Assembly: GCA_016703665.1 (NCBI GenBank)
Contig: JADJBS010000020.1
Location: 868,001 to 932,000, forward strand
Direction: 5' to 3'
DNA from: Candidatus Defluviibacillus avedoerensis
GTDB taxonomy: Bacteria; Pseudomonadota; Gammaproteobacteria; Burkholderiales; Burkholderiaceae_C
Length of the DNA: 64,000 nt
Each line of letters starts with the position of its first letter. The first letter of the stretch is position 1. Positions 1 to 8,648 of the stretch are shown piece by piece. The position numbers were made by a program, and so were the translations under genes. Below the pieces are notes generated by a model. It saw only the letters and a program-made list of their open reading frames with translations, had not been told where the DNA came from and made no database searches.

Positions 1-370
1 GTGCTGATCGCGCGGGGGCCGACGCCCAAGGGCAGCTGCAAGGGCGCGACTGGCTGTCCCAGCAACTGGTGGCCCAAGGCATCGCCGTGCAACAGGTGGC
101 GGCGTATCAGCGACACCTGCCGGTTTGGACAACAGATCAACAAGCGCTGGCAAGCCAGGCAGCCCAGTCCGGGCTGTGGGTGTTCAGCGCCTCGGAGGCG
201 GTTGCCAACTTGCAGCAATTGATGCCGAGCTGCGTCGTGGCGGTCGGCACGGGCACTGGCTACCCATCCCCGCATTGCCCAAGCCGCCAAAGATGCAGGC
301 TTTGGTGTTGTTTGCGAGTCACTGCCAGGGCTGCCCCCAGGTGATGGCGTCGATAAAATCGCTGCAATGA
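1..370 (+). CDS. hemD: Uroporphyrinogen-III synthase, C-terminal part (frameshifted)
   Basis: This is the C-terminal end of uroporphyrinogen-III synthase, the cytosolic enzyme that cyclises hydroxymethylbilane in tetrapyrrole synthesis. The 5' end lies outside the window. In frame 3 the start reads GRDWLSQQLVAQGIAVQQV, a typical HemD stretch. The frame is lost around 225-258, then LATHPRIAQAAKDAGFGVVC is readable in another frame. A further shift near 340 leads into the family-typical ending VMASIKSLQ and the TGA at 368-370. Its stop overlaps the hemX start (ATGA). The two frame changes inside conserved sequence suggest base-call errors more than decay. Identification rests on sequence pattern plus the hemX-hemY context. 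Confidence 0.75.
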
Positions 371-1379
371 CTTCTGAAGCGCCCGACACCGGCCCCACCT
401 ACCCCCGCCGAGCCGACTCTCCTGGGTCGCCATTGGCATTGCCTGACCGCCCTGTTGGTCAGTGGCCTGCTGTGGCAAAAGCTGGCCAACATCCAGGAGC
501 AGTTGGCCCGCCAAAGCGCCGACGCCCGCCAGCAAGCCACAGAAGCGCGCACCATCGCCAAGAGTCGCAGGAGCTGGTGCGTGAAACGGCCGCGCGCATG
601 GCGATGTCTGAAGCCCGTCTGAGGCGAAGTCGCCCTGCAGCGCAGCCAGCTCGAAGAGCTGATGCAAAGCCTGTCGCGCTCGCGTGACGAAAACCTGGTG
701 GTCGACATTGAATCTGCCTTGCGCCTGGCCCTGCAGCAGGCCCAACTGGCGGGCAGTGTGGAGCCCATCCTGGCAACGCTCAAGTCGGCCGAACTGCGGG
801 TTACCCGGGCCCCGCGCAGCCCCGCTTGGCCCCGGTGCGCGCCATTGCCAGGACATGGCCCGCGTCAAGGCATCGACCGTGTCGGACACCGGTAACCTGC
901 TGGCCCGCCTGGATGAACTGGTACGCATGGCTGACGAACTGCCCTTGTCCAACGCTGTGGGCCCGCAGGCTGGCCCGGCGGCCAGCGGCAAGTCAGCCGC
1001 CTCAGCCACGCCGCCAAGCTGGTGGGAGGCCGCTTTGAGCCGCGCCTGGGCCGAGGCCCGCGGGCTGATCCGCATCAGCCACATCAACACGCCAGAAGCC
1101 GCCTTGCTGGCACCCGAACAGGCTTTTTTTGTGCGCGAAAACCTCAAGCTCAAGCTGCTCAACGCCCGGCTGGGCCTGCTGGCGCGCCAGCTGGACTCAT
1201 CGCGGGCCGACTTGGCCACCGCGTCACTGCCGATCACCCGCTACTTTGACGTCCAGTGCCCGCCGCACGCAAACCGCGGCCAACCTGCTGTTGCAGGTGC
1301 AAAGCCAGATGAAAACCGTGGAGCTCCACGGGTAGATGAAACCCTGACCGCGCTGAGCACAGCCGCGTCGGGCCGCTGA
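367..1379 (+). CDS. hemX: HemX, uroporphyrin-III C-methyltransferase-like membrane protein (frameshifted)
   Basis: HemX is an inner-membrane protein of unknown exact role that sits between hemD and hemY in proteobacteria. The start ATG at 367 overlaps the hemD stop. A short N-terminal region is followed by one membrane segment (HCLTALLVSGLLWQKL, read in a shifted frame around 440-490). A long helical, coiled-coil-like periplasmic region follows (Q/A/R/E-rich, then RSRDENLVVDIESALRLALQ near 684-735). The C-terminal part, SWWEAALSRAWAEARGLIRI onward, is characteristic of the family. Reading frame changes are needed near 410, 620, 815, 1225 and 1320. All the pieces align in order, so the gene is probably intact in the organism. 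Confidence 0.7.
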
Positions 1380-1393
1380 TCAGGGTCTGGACC

Positions 1394-2674
1394 ATGCGCG
1401 CAGCACTCTGGTTTCTGGCCCTGTTTGGCATCGCGGTTGCCATCGCCCTCTTTGCTGGTAACAACCAGGGCACGGTCACGATCTTTCTGGCCGCCACACC
1501 GGGTCGATTTGTCCCTCAACCTGGTGTTGCTGCTCAGTCTTCTGGCCATGCTTGTGATCTACTTGGCCCTGCGTGCACTCAGCAGTCTGCTGGATTTGCC
1601 CCGCCAGGCTCGTCAGTGGCGCGCCCAGCAGAAAGAACGCGCCATGCATGCCGCTTTGCTGGACAGCATGTCCTATCTGGTGGCCGGTCGTTTCCCTGCG
1701 CGCGCGCAAGGCGGCAGAGTCTGCGCTGAACCAGCAGCAGTCGCTGTCAGCGAGCGCAGTGTTACCCGCTCACGCAACCCATTTGGCAGCACTCGCCCAC
1801 CTGCTGGCGGCTGAAAGTGCCCAGGCCTTGGGACAAAACCTCACGTGATCTGCACTTGCAGCAGGCGTTGGATTCACCCACACACGGCGGCGTCAGCCAG
1901 GAAACCCGCGAAGGCGCCCAGTTACGCCGCGCGCTGGGCGCTGGAAGACCGCAATGCACCAACCGCGTTTCGCCTGCTGTCTGAGTTACCCAAGGCGTGG
2001 CGCGTCGCACAGTGGCTTTGAGACTGCGGCTACGAGCTGCCCGCTTGTCGGGACAACATCAGCAGGCATTGGAAACAGCCCGCCTGTTTGGCCAAACACC
2101 GGGCGTTTTCTACGCTGGCGGCTCAATCCTTGCTGCGCAGTCTTGCGACCGTGTTGATCAACAATGCCCACGATGACAACCAAGTTATCAGGGCTTGGGC
2201 TCATCTGGACGGGAATGAGCGGCAGATGCCGAAATTGCCGTGTTGGCTGCGCAGCGGCTGTTGAGCCACGGGGGCGATGCGGCTGTAGCTCGTAGCTGGT
2301 TGTTGCCGGCATGGGAGCGCATGGCCGAGCAGCCAGCTGCGTTCGTGCAAAGTCATGGCGAAATCTGGCGAGTGCGATTGGTACGTGCCTTGGAGGCCAG
2401 CCTGGATTCGCTTGACGCCTTGGCTCGCCCGGCTGGAGGCGCTGCAAATCAAACACCCCGCATTGCAGAACTCAGTACCTGGTGGCCATGGCCTGCATGA
2501 AACGCCAACTCTGGGGTAAAGCCCAGCAATTGATGGGGCAGGCGGTTCCGCCTTGGCGACCCAGCACTTTTACGAAGCGGTTGGCGCGTATTGGCCAAGC
2601 TGGCAGAGCAACGAGGCGACCACCATGCTGCCCTGCACGCGTGGCAAAAAGCGGCTCAAGAAGACGAGGGCTAA
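1394..2674 (+). CDS. hemY: HemY, TPR-containing heme-biosynthesis-associated protein (frameshifted)
   Basis: HemY (proteobacterial, not the oxidase of the same name) is a membrane-anchored TPR protein encoded with hemX. The N-terminus, MRAALWFLALFGIAVAIALF, is a membrane segment followed by AGNNQGTVTIF and a second hydrophobic stretch (NLVLLLSLLAMLVIYLALRA, read in another frame near 1515-1575). The middle and C-terminal TPR region is split into short open segments between about 1750 and 2620. The natural end is AWQKAAQEDEG at 2642-2674. At least six frame changes occur in 1.3 kb, the highest density in the window. Order hemD-hemX-hemY and the signature N-terminus make the call solid even though the protein cannot be read through. 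Confidence 0.7.
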
Positions 2675-2756
2675 CAAGACCCTTTGCTTGACCGGGTTAG
2701 CCCGTAGTGCGGATACTGACACCCAGAGCAACTCAGGCACACGCAGCAGAATCTTA

Positions 2757-3634
2757 ATGGTTGATCCCACGCCGCCGACTCCGCCCAATGCGGGGAGCAG
2801 TGCGCGCATCATGACACCCTTGCGCGACCTCAGCGTCTGGGTTCACCATTTTCTGCAGGCAGAGATCCCGGTGCTGGCCAGTAGCGCACAGGCGTTGGAG
2901 GCATTGCGGGCGGTTGAAGACGATGTAGACGCCAACACACTGGCCAAAGTGATCGATGCCGACCCTCTGCTCAGCATCAAGTACCTGGCCCATGCGGCCA
3001 ACCGACGCCGCGTCAGTGACTCTACCGATACCGAGACGGTACTCAGCTCGCTGGTGATGACCGGTGTCTTGCCGTTTTTCAACCACTTTGGCCCACAGCC
3101 TACGGTTGAAGATCGTCGATGGACTTGCCCCTTGCGCTGGAAGCCTTGCAGCGCTTGATGCACCGCGCCACTCGGGCGGGCAATTTTGCCCTGGCTTTTG
3201 CCGTTCACCGAGGTAGCACTGATGCTGCAGTCATACATCAGGCTGCGTTTTTGCACGACTTTGCTGAGATGCTGATGCTGTGTCACGCCCCCACCATGGA
3301 GCTGCAAATCCAGGGTGCGATGAGGGCGGACCCCACATTGCGCACTGCCAAAGCGCAGCGCGACGTCCTGAACATTGAACTGGATGACTTGCGCCAGGAG
3401 CTCTTCAAGCGTTGGCACTTACCCCAGTTGCTGGTGCGTATCAGTGACGACAAGCATTTGGACCACAGCAACGTGTTGTGTGCGCAGCTTGCAGTCCGAC
3501 TGGCACGGCACACCATGGAAGACTGGGACAATGCTGCCATTCCCGACGACATTGAAGCCATTGCCAAACTATTGAATGCGGCGCCGCGTGTTGCGTTGGC
3601 ATTTGCCAAAAAAGTGGACCTTCAATGCCTCTGA
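2757..3634 (+). CDS. HDOD-domain signalling protein (one frameshift)
   Basis: The N-terminal half (2757 to about 3117) reads a short linker, then an HDOD domain with the typical opening VHHFLQAEIPVLASSAQALE and the helix NTLAKVIDADPLLSIKYLAH. The protein continues in another frame from about 3119 (LALEALQRLMHRATRAGNFA) to the stop at 3634, so one base is probably missing near 3115. HDOD is a catalytically dead HD-like domain that mediates protein-protein contacts in bacterial regulation. No second output domain is visible. It lies 80 bp behind hemY on the same strand. A second HDOD protein of a different architecture lies at 27947-29437. The exact partner is unknown. Confidence 0.75.
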
Positions 3635-3746
3635 ACAAACCCACTGGCCAAAGCATGTGGTTTGTTCAAGGTCAAGGCAAGTTCAAGTGCCTTCTCTAAA
3701 ATGAATTCGGCCTGGGCTGTGTCAGCCCGGTTTCAGAGGAGAAAAC

Positions 3747-4004
3747 ATGAAAGTTGAAGACCTGATCCTTTCCGCCCATGTGCGTGAGTTGGCGGCTGAG
3801 CTTAGGCAGCACGGCTACGCCACCAAAAAAGCCATGGAGGCACGCCTGCCTGCAGACAAGCACGAGACAATTGAAGATTTCATGGAGAAATACCGCGCCG
3901 CACACCCTGTCACCAAATTTGTGCCGGAAGCCATGCAAAAACTGGAGAAGGTGTCTGAAGTGATTCAGGACTACCTCAAAGCCCAGAGCAAGTCACCGCA
4001 TTGA
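3747..4004 (+). CDS. Small hypothetical protein, 85 aa
   Basis: I do not recognise the family. The ORF has a strong ribosome binding site (AGAGGAG about 6 nt before ATG). It encodes a hydrophilic, largely helical protein beginning MKVEDLILSAHVRELAAELR with many Lys/Glu and no signal peptide or membrane segment. The sequence (TKKAMEARLPADKHETIEDF) suggests a compact helical bundle. It is separated by 112 bp from the HDOD gene and is followed by a small lipoprotein gene, so it is probably transcribed on its own. Confidence 0.6.
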   Translation: MKVEDLILSAHVRELAAELRQHGYATKKAMEARLPADKHETIEDFMEKYRAAHPVTKFVPEAMQKLEKVSEVIQDYLKAQSKSPH

Positions 4005-4095
4005 GCTGGGGAATCGGATAAAACGCAATGGCAGATCAAGTCCAGTTACATTTGCGTCTGTCCGCCGCGTTGGTGACTCTTTTGGATCTGTAGAA

Positions 4096-4421
4096 ATGAG
4101 CTCAAAGTCAATTGCAAGAATGGGTTTGATGACCGTAGTGATTGCGGGGCTGTGCTTGATGCAGGTGGGATGCATTGGTAACTGTACAGACCCCCATCGG
4201 AGTTTTCCTGCAAGGATCTTGAAGAAAAAGACCACAATGTCTACCTGACCTTTGCCGACAAAAACAATGGCAAGCTCCTGGGCGTGACCAAAGGTGTCGC
4301 TGCTTGCCGTAGCATGGCCTATAAACATGCCAACTCAATCAACCTGAGTAAAGAGTCTGGCTGGAGCTATATTTGCTGCACCAAGACAGCTGACTCGGAT
4401 TGCGCTGAAAAGCATTGGTGA
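4096..4421 (+). CDS. Small Cys-containing putative lipoprotein (one frameshift)
   Basis: The start ATG at 4096 opens a signal peptide (IARMGLMTVVIAGLCLMQVG) directly followed by Cys, a plausible but weak lipobox (Q-V-G-C). The frame closes early, but the other frame continues from a CCCCC run near 4186: PPSEFSCKDLEEKDHNVYLT, then YLTFADKNNGKLLGVTKGV, and ends SWSYICC-type sequence with several Cys before the TGA at 4421. One C missing or added in the homopolymer explains the break. The mature protein would have about six Cys residues. No family recognised. Confidence 0.5.
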
Positions 4422-4422
4422 T

Positions 4423-5277
4423 TCATGCAGAACGTCCAGGCGTACTTAGAAATTTCCTGATCTCCTCAAAAGCCTGCCTGGATTCGGTCAGTTGCGGATA
4501 GAAAATATGCCAGGCGTGCATCACATGCTGCCAAGTTTGCAGTGTGACGTCTGAGCCCGCGCCAGCAGCCTTGTTGGCATAGCGAACGCTGTCGCCCAAC
4601 AACATTTCGCAGTCGCTTGCATGAATCAACAGCCGGGGAAGCCCCGACAGATCACCAAAGACGGGCGAAACAACCGGGTTGCAAGGCCGCATCCGGTTCT
4701 GAAACAAGGCGGTCCACAGCAGAACGGGGCGTGGAATCGCCGCCAGTCGCCCGAACAACGGACCCAGCATGGCGTCGGTTGCCAGGTTGGTTTTCAAAGT
4801 TGGACTGCCCAAGGTGGCGTCGGTCGCAGGAGACAATGCAACAGCCGCATCAGGGGCACGAAGCCGCTGGTCACGCACCCAGGCAATCAGGGACAAGGTC
4901 AGGTTGCCGCCCGCTGAATCACCGGCCACATAAACCGCAGCGGCCGGTGCAGGGCCTTCAGGGCCGTTGCCCAGCATCCATTGGTACGCCGTGCGGCAGT
5001 CTTCAATCCCGGCCAGGCGGCTGTGTTCTGGCATCAGTCTGTAGTCAATCGCCAGGACTGCACCGCCCGTGATCTCAGAAAACCGGGTGGTGACGACACG
5101 GTGGCTGCGTGGGCTGCCCATCATCCAGGCCCCCCCGTGGATGTAAAGTGTTCTGCGGTTGGCGTCCACACCCGGCGCCAATGCCCATTCGGCCGATACT
5201 CCGCCAGCATCCACGGAGACAAACTGCGCCGCCAGCGCCAGGTCAGTCGTCATGTCGTCCATGTAGGCCCGCAACAA
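4423..5277 (-). CDS. Alpha/beta hydrolase, hormone-sensitive-lipase-like esterase
   Basis: Carboxylic-ester hydrolase of the HSL family (Pfam Abhydrolase_3). Visible motifs are the oxyanion-hole motif HGGAW at residues 47-51, the nucleophile elbow GDSAGG with Ser121, a likely acid around Asp222 (HASDCEMLLGD) and the catalytic His near 254 (VMHAWHIF). It has no signal peptide and is presumably cytosolic. The reading frame starts at 5277. An upstream stretch beginning ATG at 5339 (MKSLSGINDILKNTPAGG) reads into this gene if one base is restored near 5280, so the real N-terminus is probably about 20 residues longer. The gene is convergent with the lipoprotein gene (2-bp gap). Natural substrate unknown. 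Confidence 0.8.
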   Translation of the reverse strand: MLRAYMDDMTTDLALAAQFVSVDAGGVSAEWALAPGVDANRRTLYIHGGAWMMGSPRSHRVVTTRFSEITGGAVLAIDYRLMPEHSRLAGIEDCRTAYQWMLGNGPEGPAPAAAVYVAGDSAGGNLTLSLIAWVRDQRLRAPDAAVALSPATDATLGSPTLKTNLATDAMLGPLFGRLAAIPRPVLLWTALFQNRMRPCNPVVSPVFGDLSGLPRLLIHASDCEMLLGDSVRYANKAAGAGSDVTLQTWQHVMHAWHIFYPQLTESRQAFEEIRKFLSTPGRSA

Positions 5278-5339
5278 ACCAAGATGCCGCCTGCGGGGGT
5301 GTTCTTGAGGATGTCGTTGATGCCGCTGAGCGACTTCAT

Positions 5340-5668
5340 CACGGCGCGGTGCTCGTGGTTAGCACAGGGCCCGTGCTGAACTGCTGCCGCACTGGCTCTG
5401 CTGAACCACTGCGAGGCTTGTCATGCACACTGAGGTCTTCTCCACGCAAAGCCGGGTTGCACCCCAGGCGACAATGGCAAACACACCCCTGACAAAATCA
5501 ATGCGATCAACATGGGATACCCCGCAAGTCCAAAAAATAATCAGATGGCGCTTAGGCATCATCTCAAACTATCGTAACGGACGATCACCTAACGGACAAT
5601 TCCATCGCCAGATGGTCATATCTGCCGTACCATTGCTCCTGTATTTGATCCCTCTTTAAGGAAACCCC
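5340..5668. other. Non-coding stretch with a direct repeat
   Basis: No convincing gene is seen between the esterase and the small secreted protein. The stretch becomes AT-rich toward 5500-5660 and should hold the promoter of the downstream gene. Two copies of TAACGGAC occur at 5575-5582 and 5590-5597, spaced 15 bp start to start. That spacing could suit a regulator binding as a dimer, but no family can be named. The downstream gene has a good Shine-Dalgarno (TTTAAGGAAACCCC before ATG). Confidence 0.35.
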
Positions 5669-5955
5669 ATGTCTAAACTGGCCTTACTCCTGATTTCCAG
5701 TCTTTTTGCTGCCACTTCTGCGTTTGCCCAAGCCCCAGCTGCTGACAGTTGCGAAGCCAAAGCCGTCAGCAAAGAGGCAAGCCACTGGCAGGCGCGGCCA
5801 AGGCCGCATCAATCAAGAAATGCGAGGCAGACAGCAAGGGGGCCGCACCCAACTGCGAAGCCAAAGCAGTGAGCAAAGAAGGCAAGCCGCTGGCCGGTGC
5901 GGCCAAAACGGCCTCTATCAAGAAGTGCGAGGCTGATGCCAAGGCTGCCAAGTAA
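5669..5955 (+). CDS. Small secreted tandem-repeat protein, PsiF-like (one frameshift)
   Basis: A signal peptide (LALLLISSLFAATSAFAQA) is followed by two near-identical repeats of about 33 residues built on CEAKAVSKEGKPLAGAAK and ASIKKCEAD. Each repeat carries two Cys. The pattern resembles the short Cys-containing repeats of PsiF-type periplasmic proteins, whose function is poorly known. The first repeat reads AAAGAGGCAAGCC where the second has AAAGAAGGCAAGCC. One missing G near 5779 throws the frame, and restoring it lets the whole gene read 5669-5955. The 3' end overlaps the convergent doxX gene by about 38 bp. The repeats at DNA level (5750-5850 and 5851-5940) are also prone to slippage. 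Confidence 0.6.
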
Positions 5956-6453
5956 GCAGCCATTGGTCTAGCGACAGCTTGCCCGGCCCGTAAGCGGTCA
6001 GGTACAGCAGCACCGCCGCCCAGGTTCCGGGGGTGGGGTAGGCATCTGGGTAAACCAGCAGCTGGATGACAATCGTCATCGCCAGCAATGACAATGCAGA
6101 CATGAGGGTGGCCAGCCCCAGCAGGATCAACACAGAAACAGATGCTCGCCAATCGCCGCCATCGTCGCGGCGAGGTCTGCTGGAATCAGAGGCAGACGGT
6201 ATTCGTCTTTGAACAATCCGACTGCAGAATCCGACAAGCGTGGCCAACCCAGGACGAACTCTCCATTCACCATGTCGATCGCCAAGCCTTGAATCTTGGT
6301 TTGGCCAGATTTCCAGAACACGGCCGCGATGGAGAATCTCGCGATCAAGGCGATGAAGGTCACTGGAATCCGCCTGCACAAATCGATGAACTGCTTGATC
6401 CGGTTCGCCGCCCTTTGGGCAATCGGTTGTGTGTGGTCAATGTACGGGTTCAT
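5918..6453 (-). CDS. DoxX-family membrane protein of the bufferin operon (one frameshift)
   Basis: DoxX-family inner-membrane protein. It begins MNPYIDHTQPIAQRAANRIK, then has RIPVTFIALIARFSIAAVFW with the family-typical KSGQTKIQG. The frame shifts near 6140 and continues with VLILLGLATLMSALSLLAMT and LLVYPDAYPTPGTWAAVLLY, ending near the DoxX motif YGPGKLSLDQW. Three to four membrane helices are expected. Its start overlaps the end of bufC by 17 bp, so it is the last gene of bufA-bufB-bufC-doxX. In such operons DoxX proteins are regular members, probably with a redox or membrane role. The final residues after LDQWL may be altered by an extra indel. Confidence 0.75.
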
Positions 6454-7222
6454 GGCATTCGTCTGGAGTGAAAAGTGGGGTGAAAAGCTGCAGGCGAAGC
6501 AGCGTCGCCAAACACCGGGGCAAATCAAAATCAGGCCATGCGCTGCAGGCTGAAACGGTGGCGTTCAACAAGGTGTGTCTGTTTTGCAATGCACTGACCC
6601 AGTGTGCGTCACCTGCGCAAAGTAGCAGCATGTCCACGTGCAGGCGGTTTCTGAACACCATCACATGCTGGGGCAGATCCGGATCAAAGCCACCGCTATC
6701 AAGCGGCTCGTGGTGCGCAGTCCAAATGTCGCCAACGGCAAAGTCCGAGCTGACGACCTGGACCGAAGGGTGAAGCGCCAGTTGCAAACACCTCTGCTCA
6801 GCGGGGTTGCCCAAAGCAGCTTGAAGCATGGCTGCGTCAATGGGCTCGGCATCTGCGGCGTGATATGCCCGTACCCGCGCCATCTCCAGCCTGGCCACAT
6901 CGGCCAAATAAGGCACAGAAGCGGCAGGGGGGAAGGCCGCGATGAACCTGGGGAAGTCTTGACCGTAATACGCCATGATGCGTGAGCAAGGCGGGTGGCC
7001 TTGCACAAAGACCCGGGCCATGGCGCGGAAGAACGCCTCACCCACCAGCGCCTGAGTAACAGCAAAGGTTTCGGCCAAAGCGTCCACCAAGGACACCATG
7101 ACGTTGTTGCGGTACACATCAAACCGCTTGCCTGGGTCGGACCCATTCCACGTGCTCAGCCCACCAGGACAAGGCAACTCGGCATGGAACAAAGCGTCGG
7201 CAAAGGCGGTTTGACTGTTCAT
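6437..7222 (-). CDS. bufC: BufC/HvfC-type RiPP recognition protein (DUF2063)
   Basis: Partner of the MNIO (DUF692) enzyme in making bufferin-type modified peptides. It has an N-terminal DUF2063 domain: FADALFHAELPCPGG, FDVYRNNVMVSLVDALAETF, then FFRAMARVFVQGHPPCSRIM and YGQDFPRFI, all highly typical. A C-terminal domain follows (VVSSDFAVGDIWTAHHE). It is soluble with no membrane segment. It binds the precursor and presents it to BufB in the cytoplasm. Start ATG at 7222 overlaps the bufB stop (ATGA), which implies translational coupling. The length of 261 aa is normal for the family. Confidence 0.88.
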   Translation of the reverse strand: MNSQTAFADALFHAELPCPGGLSTWNGSDPGKRFDVYRNNVMVSLVDALAETFAVTQALVGEAFFRAMARVFVQGHPPCSRIMAYYGQDFPRFIAAFPPAASVPYLADVARLEMARVRAYHAADAEPIDAAMLQAALGNPAEQRCLQLALHPSVQVVSSDFAVGDIWTAHHEPLDSGGFDPDLPQHVMVFRNRLHVDMLLLCAGDAHWVSALQNRHTLLNATVSACSAWPDFDLPRCLATLLRLQLFTPLFTPDECHEPVH

Positions 7223-8088
7223 GCTGCCGCCTCATGCGCAGCCCATAGAGCGTTCTCGGCAAGATGGGCCTCGGCACACAAAATGGATAAAGAGGGAATG
7301 TCGTTGTCGCGCTCGAGCAGGGTCGCCACAGGCCCAGTCCGGTCGAGCGTGAATGCATACAGGTCCCATACCGCCTGAGCCACGGGGGTACCATGACTGT
7401 CGATCAGCAAAGGCTCTCCTGCAGCGTCCATCGCCTGTGCAAAGCCCGCGAGATGGATTTCACCGACGGCGGCCAAGGGCAACGAGCGAATGACATCGTG
7501 CGCATTGCGCCGGTGATTGACACTGCTGACGTGCACATTGCTCACATCCAGCAACAACCCGCAGCCAGTGCGACGAATCACTTCCGACAAAAACGCAGCT
7601 TCGTCCCAGGTGGACGCTGCAAACTCGATGTAAGTGGCGGGGTTTTCCAGCAACATGCGGCACCCCAGGTGGGATTGCACTTGATCAATATGACCACACA
7701 CGCGCTGCAGGGTGGCCGTGTTGTAAGGCAGCGGCAGCAAGTCGTTCAAGAAAACACCTCCGTGGGTAGACCAGGCCAGGTGCTCTGAAAATGATTGTGG
7801 TTGGTAGCGCGCCAACAGGCCAGCCAGCGCCTCAAGGTGCGCCTTGTCCAGGGGGGCATCTGCCCCGATGGACAGGCCCACACCATGAATAGACAGCGGG
7901 TAGTGCTCGCGGATGAGGCTCAGGTAATGGTGAAACGGCCCACCCGGCACCATGTAGTTTTCGGCGTGAACCTCAAAGAAGCCAATATCGGGCAAGCTCG
8001 TCAAGACTTCTTCAAAATGCCCCGGCTTCAAGCCCACGCCAGCACGCCCGGGCAGGCATGGACTTGAAGGGTTCGCCGCGAACTGCAT
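7219..8088 (-). CDS. bufB: BufB/HvfB-type MNIO enzyme (DUF692)
   Basis: Multinuclear non-heme iron-dependent oxidative enzyme (DUF692, TIM-barrel) that modifies Cys residues of its peptide substrate, in bufferins to thiooxazole heterocycles. Start chosen at ATG 8088 (MQFAANPSSPCLPGRAGVGL), giving 289 aa. The open frame extends further but has no family sequence upstream. Iron-binding segments are visible: GLKPGHFEEVL, FFEVHAENYM, SIHGVGLSIG, FSEHLAWS, LLENPATYI, LLLDVSNVHVSSVNH, EIHLAGF and IDSHG. It lies about 60 bp after the precursor gene and overlaps bufC. All key acidic and His positions I would expect are present. Confidence 0.9.
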   Translation of the reverse strand: MQFAANPSSPCLPGRAGVGLKPGHFEEVLTSLPDIGFFEVHAENYMVPGGPFHHYLSLIREHYPLSIHGVGLSIGADAPLDKAHLEALAGLLARYQPQSFSEHLAWSTHGGVFLNDLLPLPYNTATLQRVCGHIDQVQSHLGCRMLLENPATYIEFAASTWDEAAFLSEVIRRTGCGLLLDVSNVHVSSVNHRRNAHDVIRSLPLAAVGEIHLAGFAQAMDAAGEPLLIDSHGTPVAQAVWDLYAFTLDRTGPVATLLERDNDIPSLSILCAEAHLAENALWAAHEAAA

Positions 8089-8147
8089 TTGTGTTGTCGT
8101 GTGATTTGACGTGTCTGGCGCAACACCTGTTTGGCCAACCAGGCCCA

Positions 8148-8461
8148 TCAGGCCTTGACATCCTTGAACTGCTTCATTTGCCCAAAGCCCGTGGGCGATG
8201 TTTTTGACACGGTTTTTCGCAAGTGCCCTTGGGGACCAGGGTCCAGGCATTTCCCTGGTAGTCAACCTTGGATGTGCCCGCACAGGTGGTACCTGGGCCT
8301 GCCGCGCAATCGTTTTTGCCTTTAAGTGAAACACCAAAGCATTTTTCGGTGTCGGCAGCTTGCGCAACGGCGGGCGTGGCTGCGATCGCTAAGGCCGCAC
8401 TCATGGCCAGTGCGAGACCGGCAACAGTGGTGTAACGAGAAGGTGTCGATGGGGATGTCAT
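8148..8461 (-). CDS. bufA1: Bufferin precursor peptide BufA1 (DUF2282), one frameshift
   Basis: Precursor of a secreted, post-translationally modified copper-binding peptide. ATG 8461 has a good Shine-Dalgarno (CAGGAGCTTCCA). A signal peptide (TVAGLALAMSAALAIAATPA, ending AVAQA) is followed by the DUF2282 core with four Cys: KCFGVSLKGKNDC, AGPGTTCAGTS, DYQGNAWTLVPKGTC. As written the frame stops at 8174. Adding one A to the AAAAA run near 8211 gives TCEKTVSKTSPTGFGQMKQF and DVKA, stop at 8148-8150, which is the usual ending of this family. The C-terminal frameshift is therefore probably a base-call error. Copper response is known for the family and is not shown by the sequence here. Confidence 0.87.
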
Positions 8462-8507
8462 TGGAAGCTCCTGGATAGGGTTAACTTGGTTCAAGGGTTG
8501 TGTCAGG

Positions 8508-8540
8508 GCAGCAGGGGATGCATGGCGCATCCCCTGCTGC
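8508..8540 (-). promoter_or_regulatory. Perfect 14-bp hairpin/operator in the bufA leader
   Basis: The arms GCAGCAGGGGATGC (8508-8521) and GCATCCCCTGCTGC (8527-8540) are exact reverse complements around a 5-nt loop. The element lies 47 nt upstream of the bufA start and 109 nt upstream of the divergent signalling gene at 8649. No T-run follows on either strand, so it is not a standard terminator. It could be an operator for a dimeric regulator or a leader RNA stem controlling the bufferin operon. Confidence 0.5.
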
Positions 8541-8648
8541 TGAGGTAGTCGCAACAACAGCCACTTTCTTACACGAAGAACCCCTCAAGCCCGCTTTTTT
8601 TCTCCCTTCAGGTACAGTTATCCCAAGGCATCAAATGAACCCCGTCGA

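Noticed and set aside
5359..5562. 67-aa minus-strand ORF upstream of the esterase
   Set aside because: No family resemblance, no ribosome site, and composition typical of non-coding DNA; region reported as intergenic.
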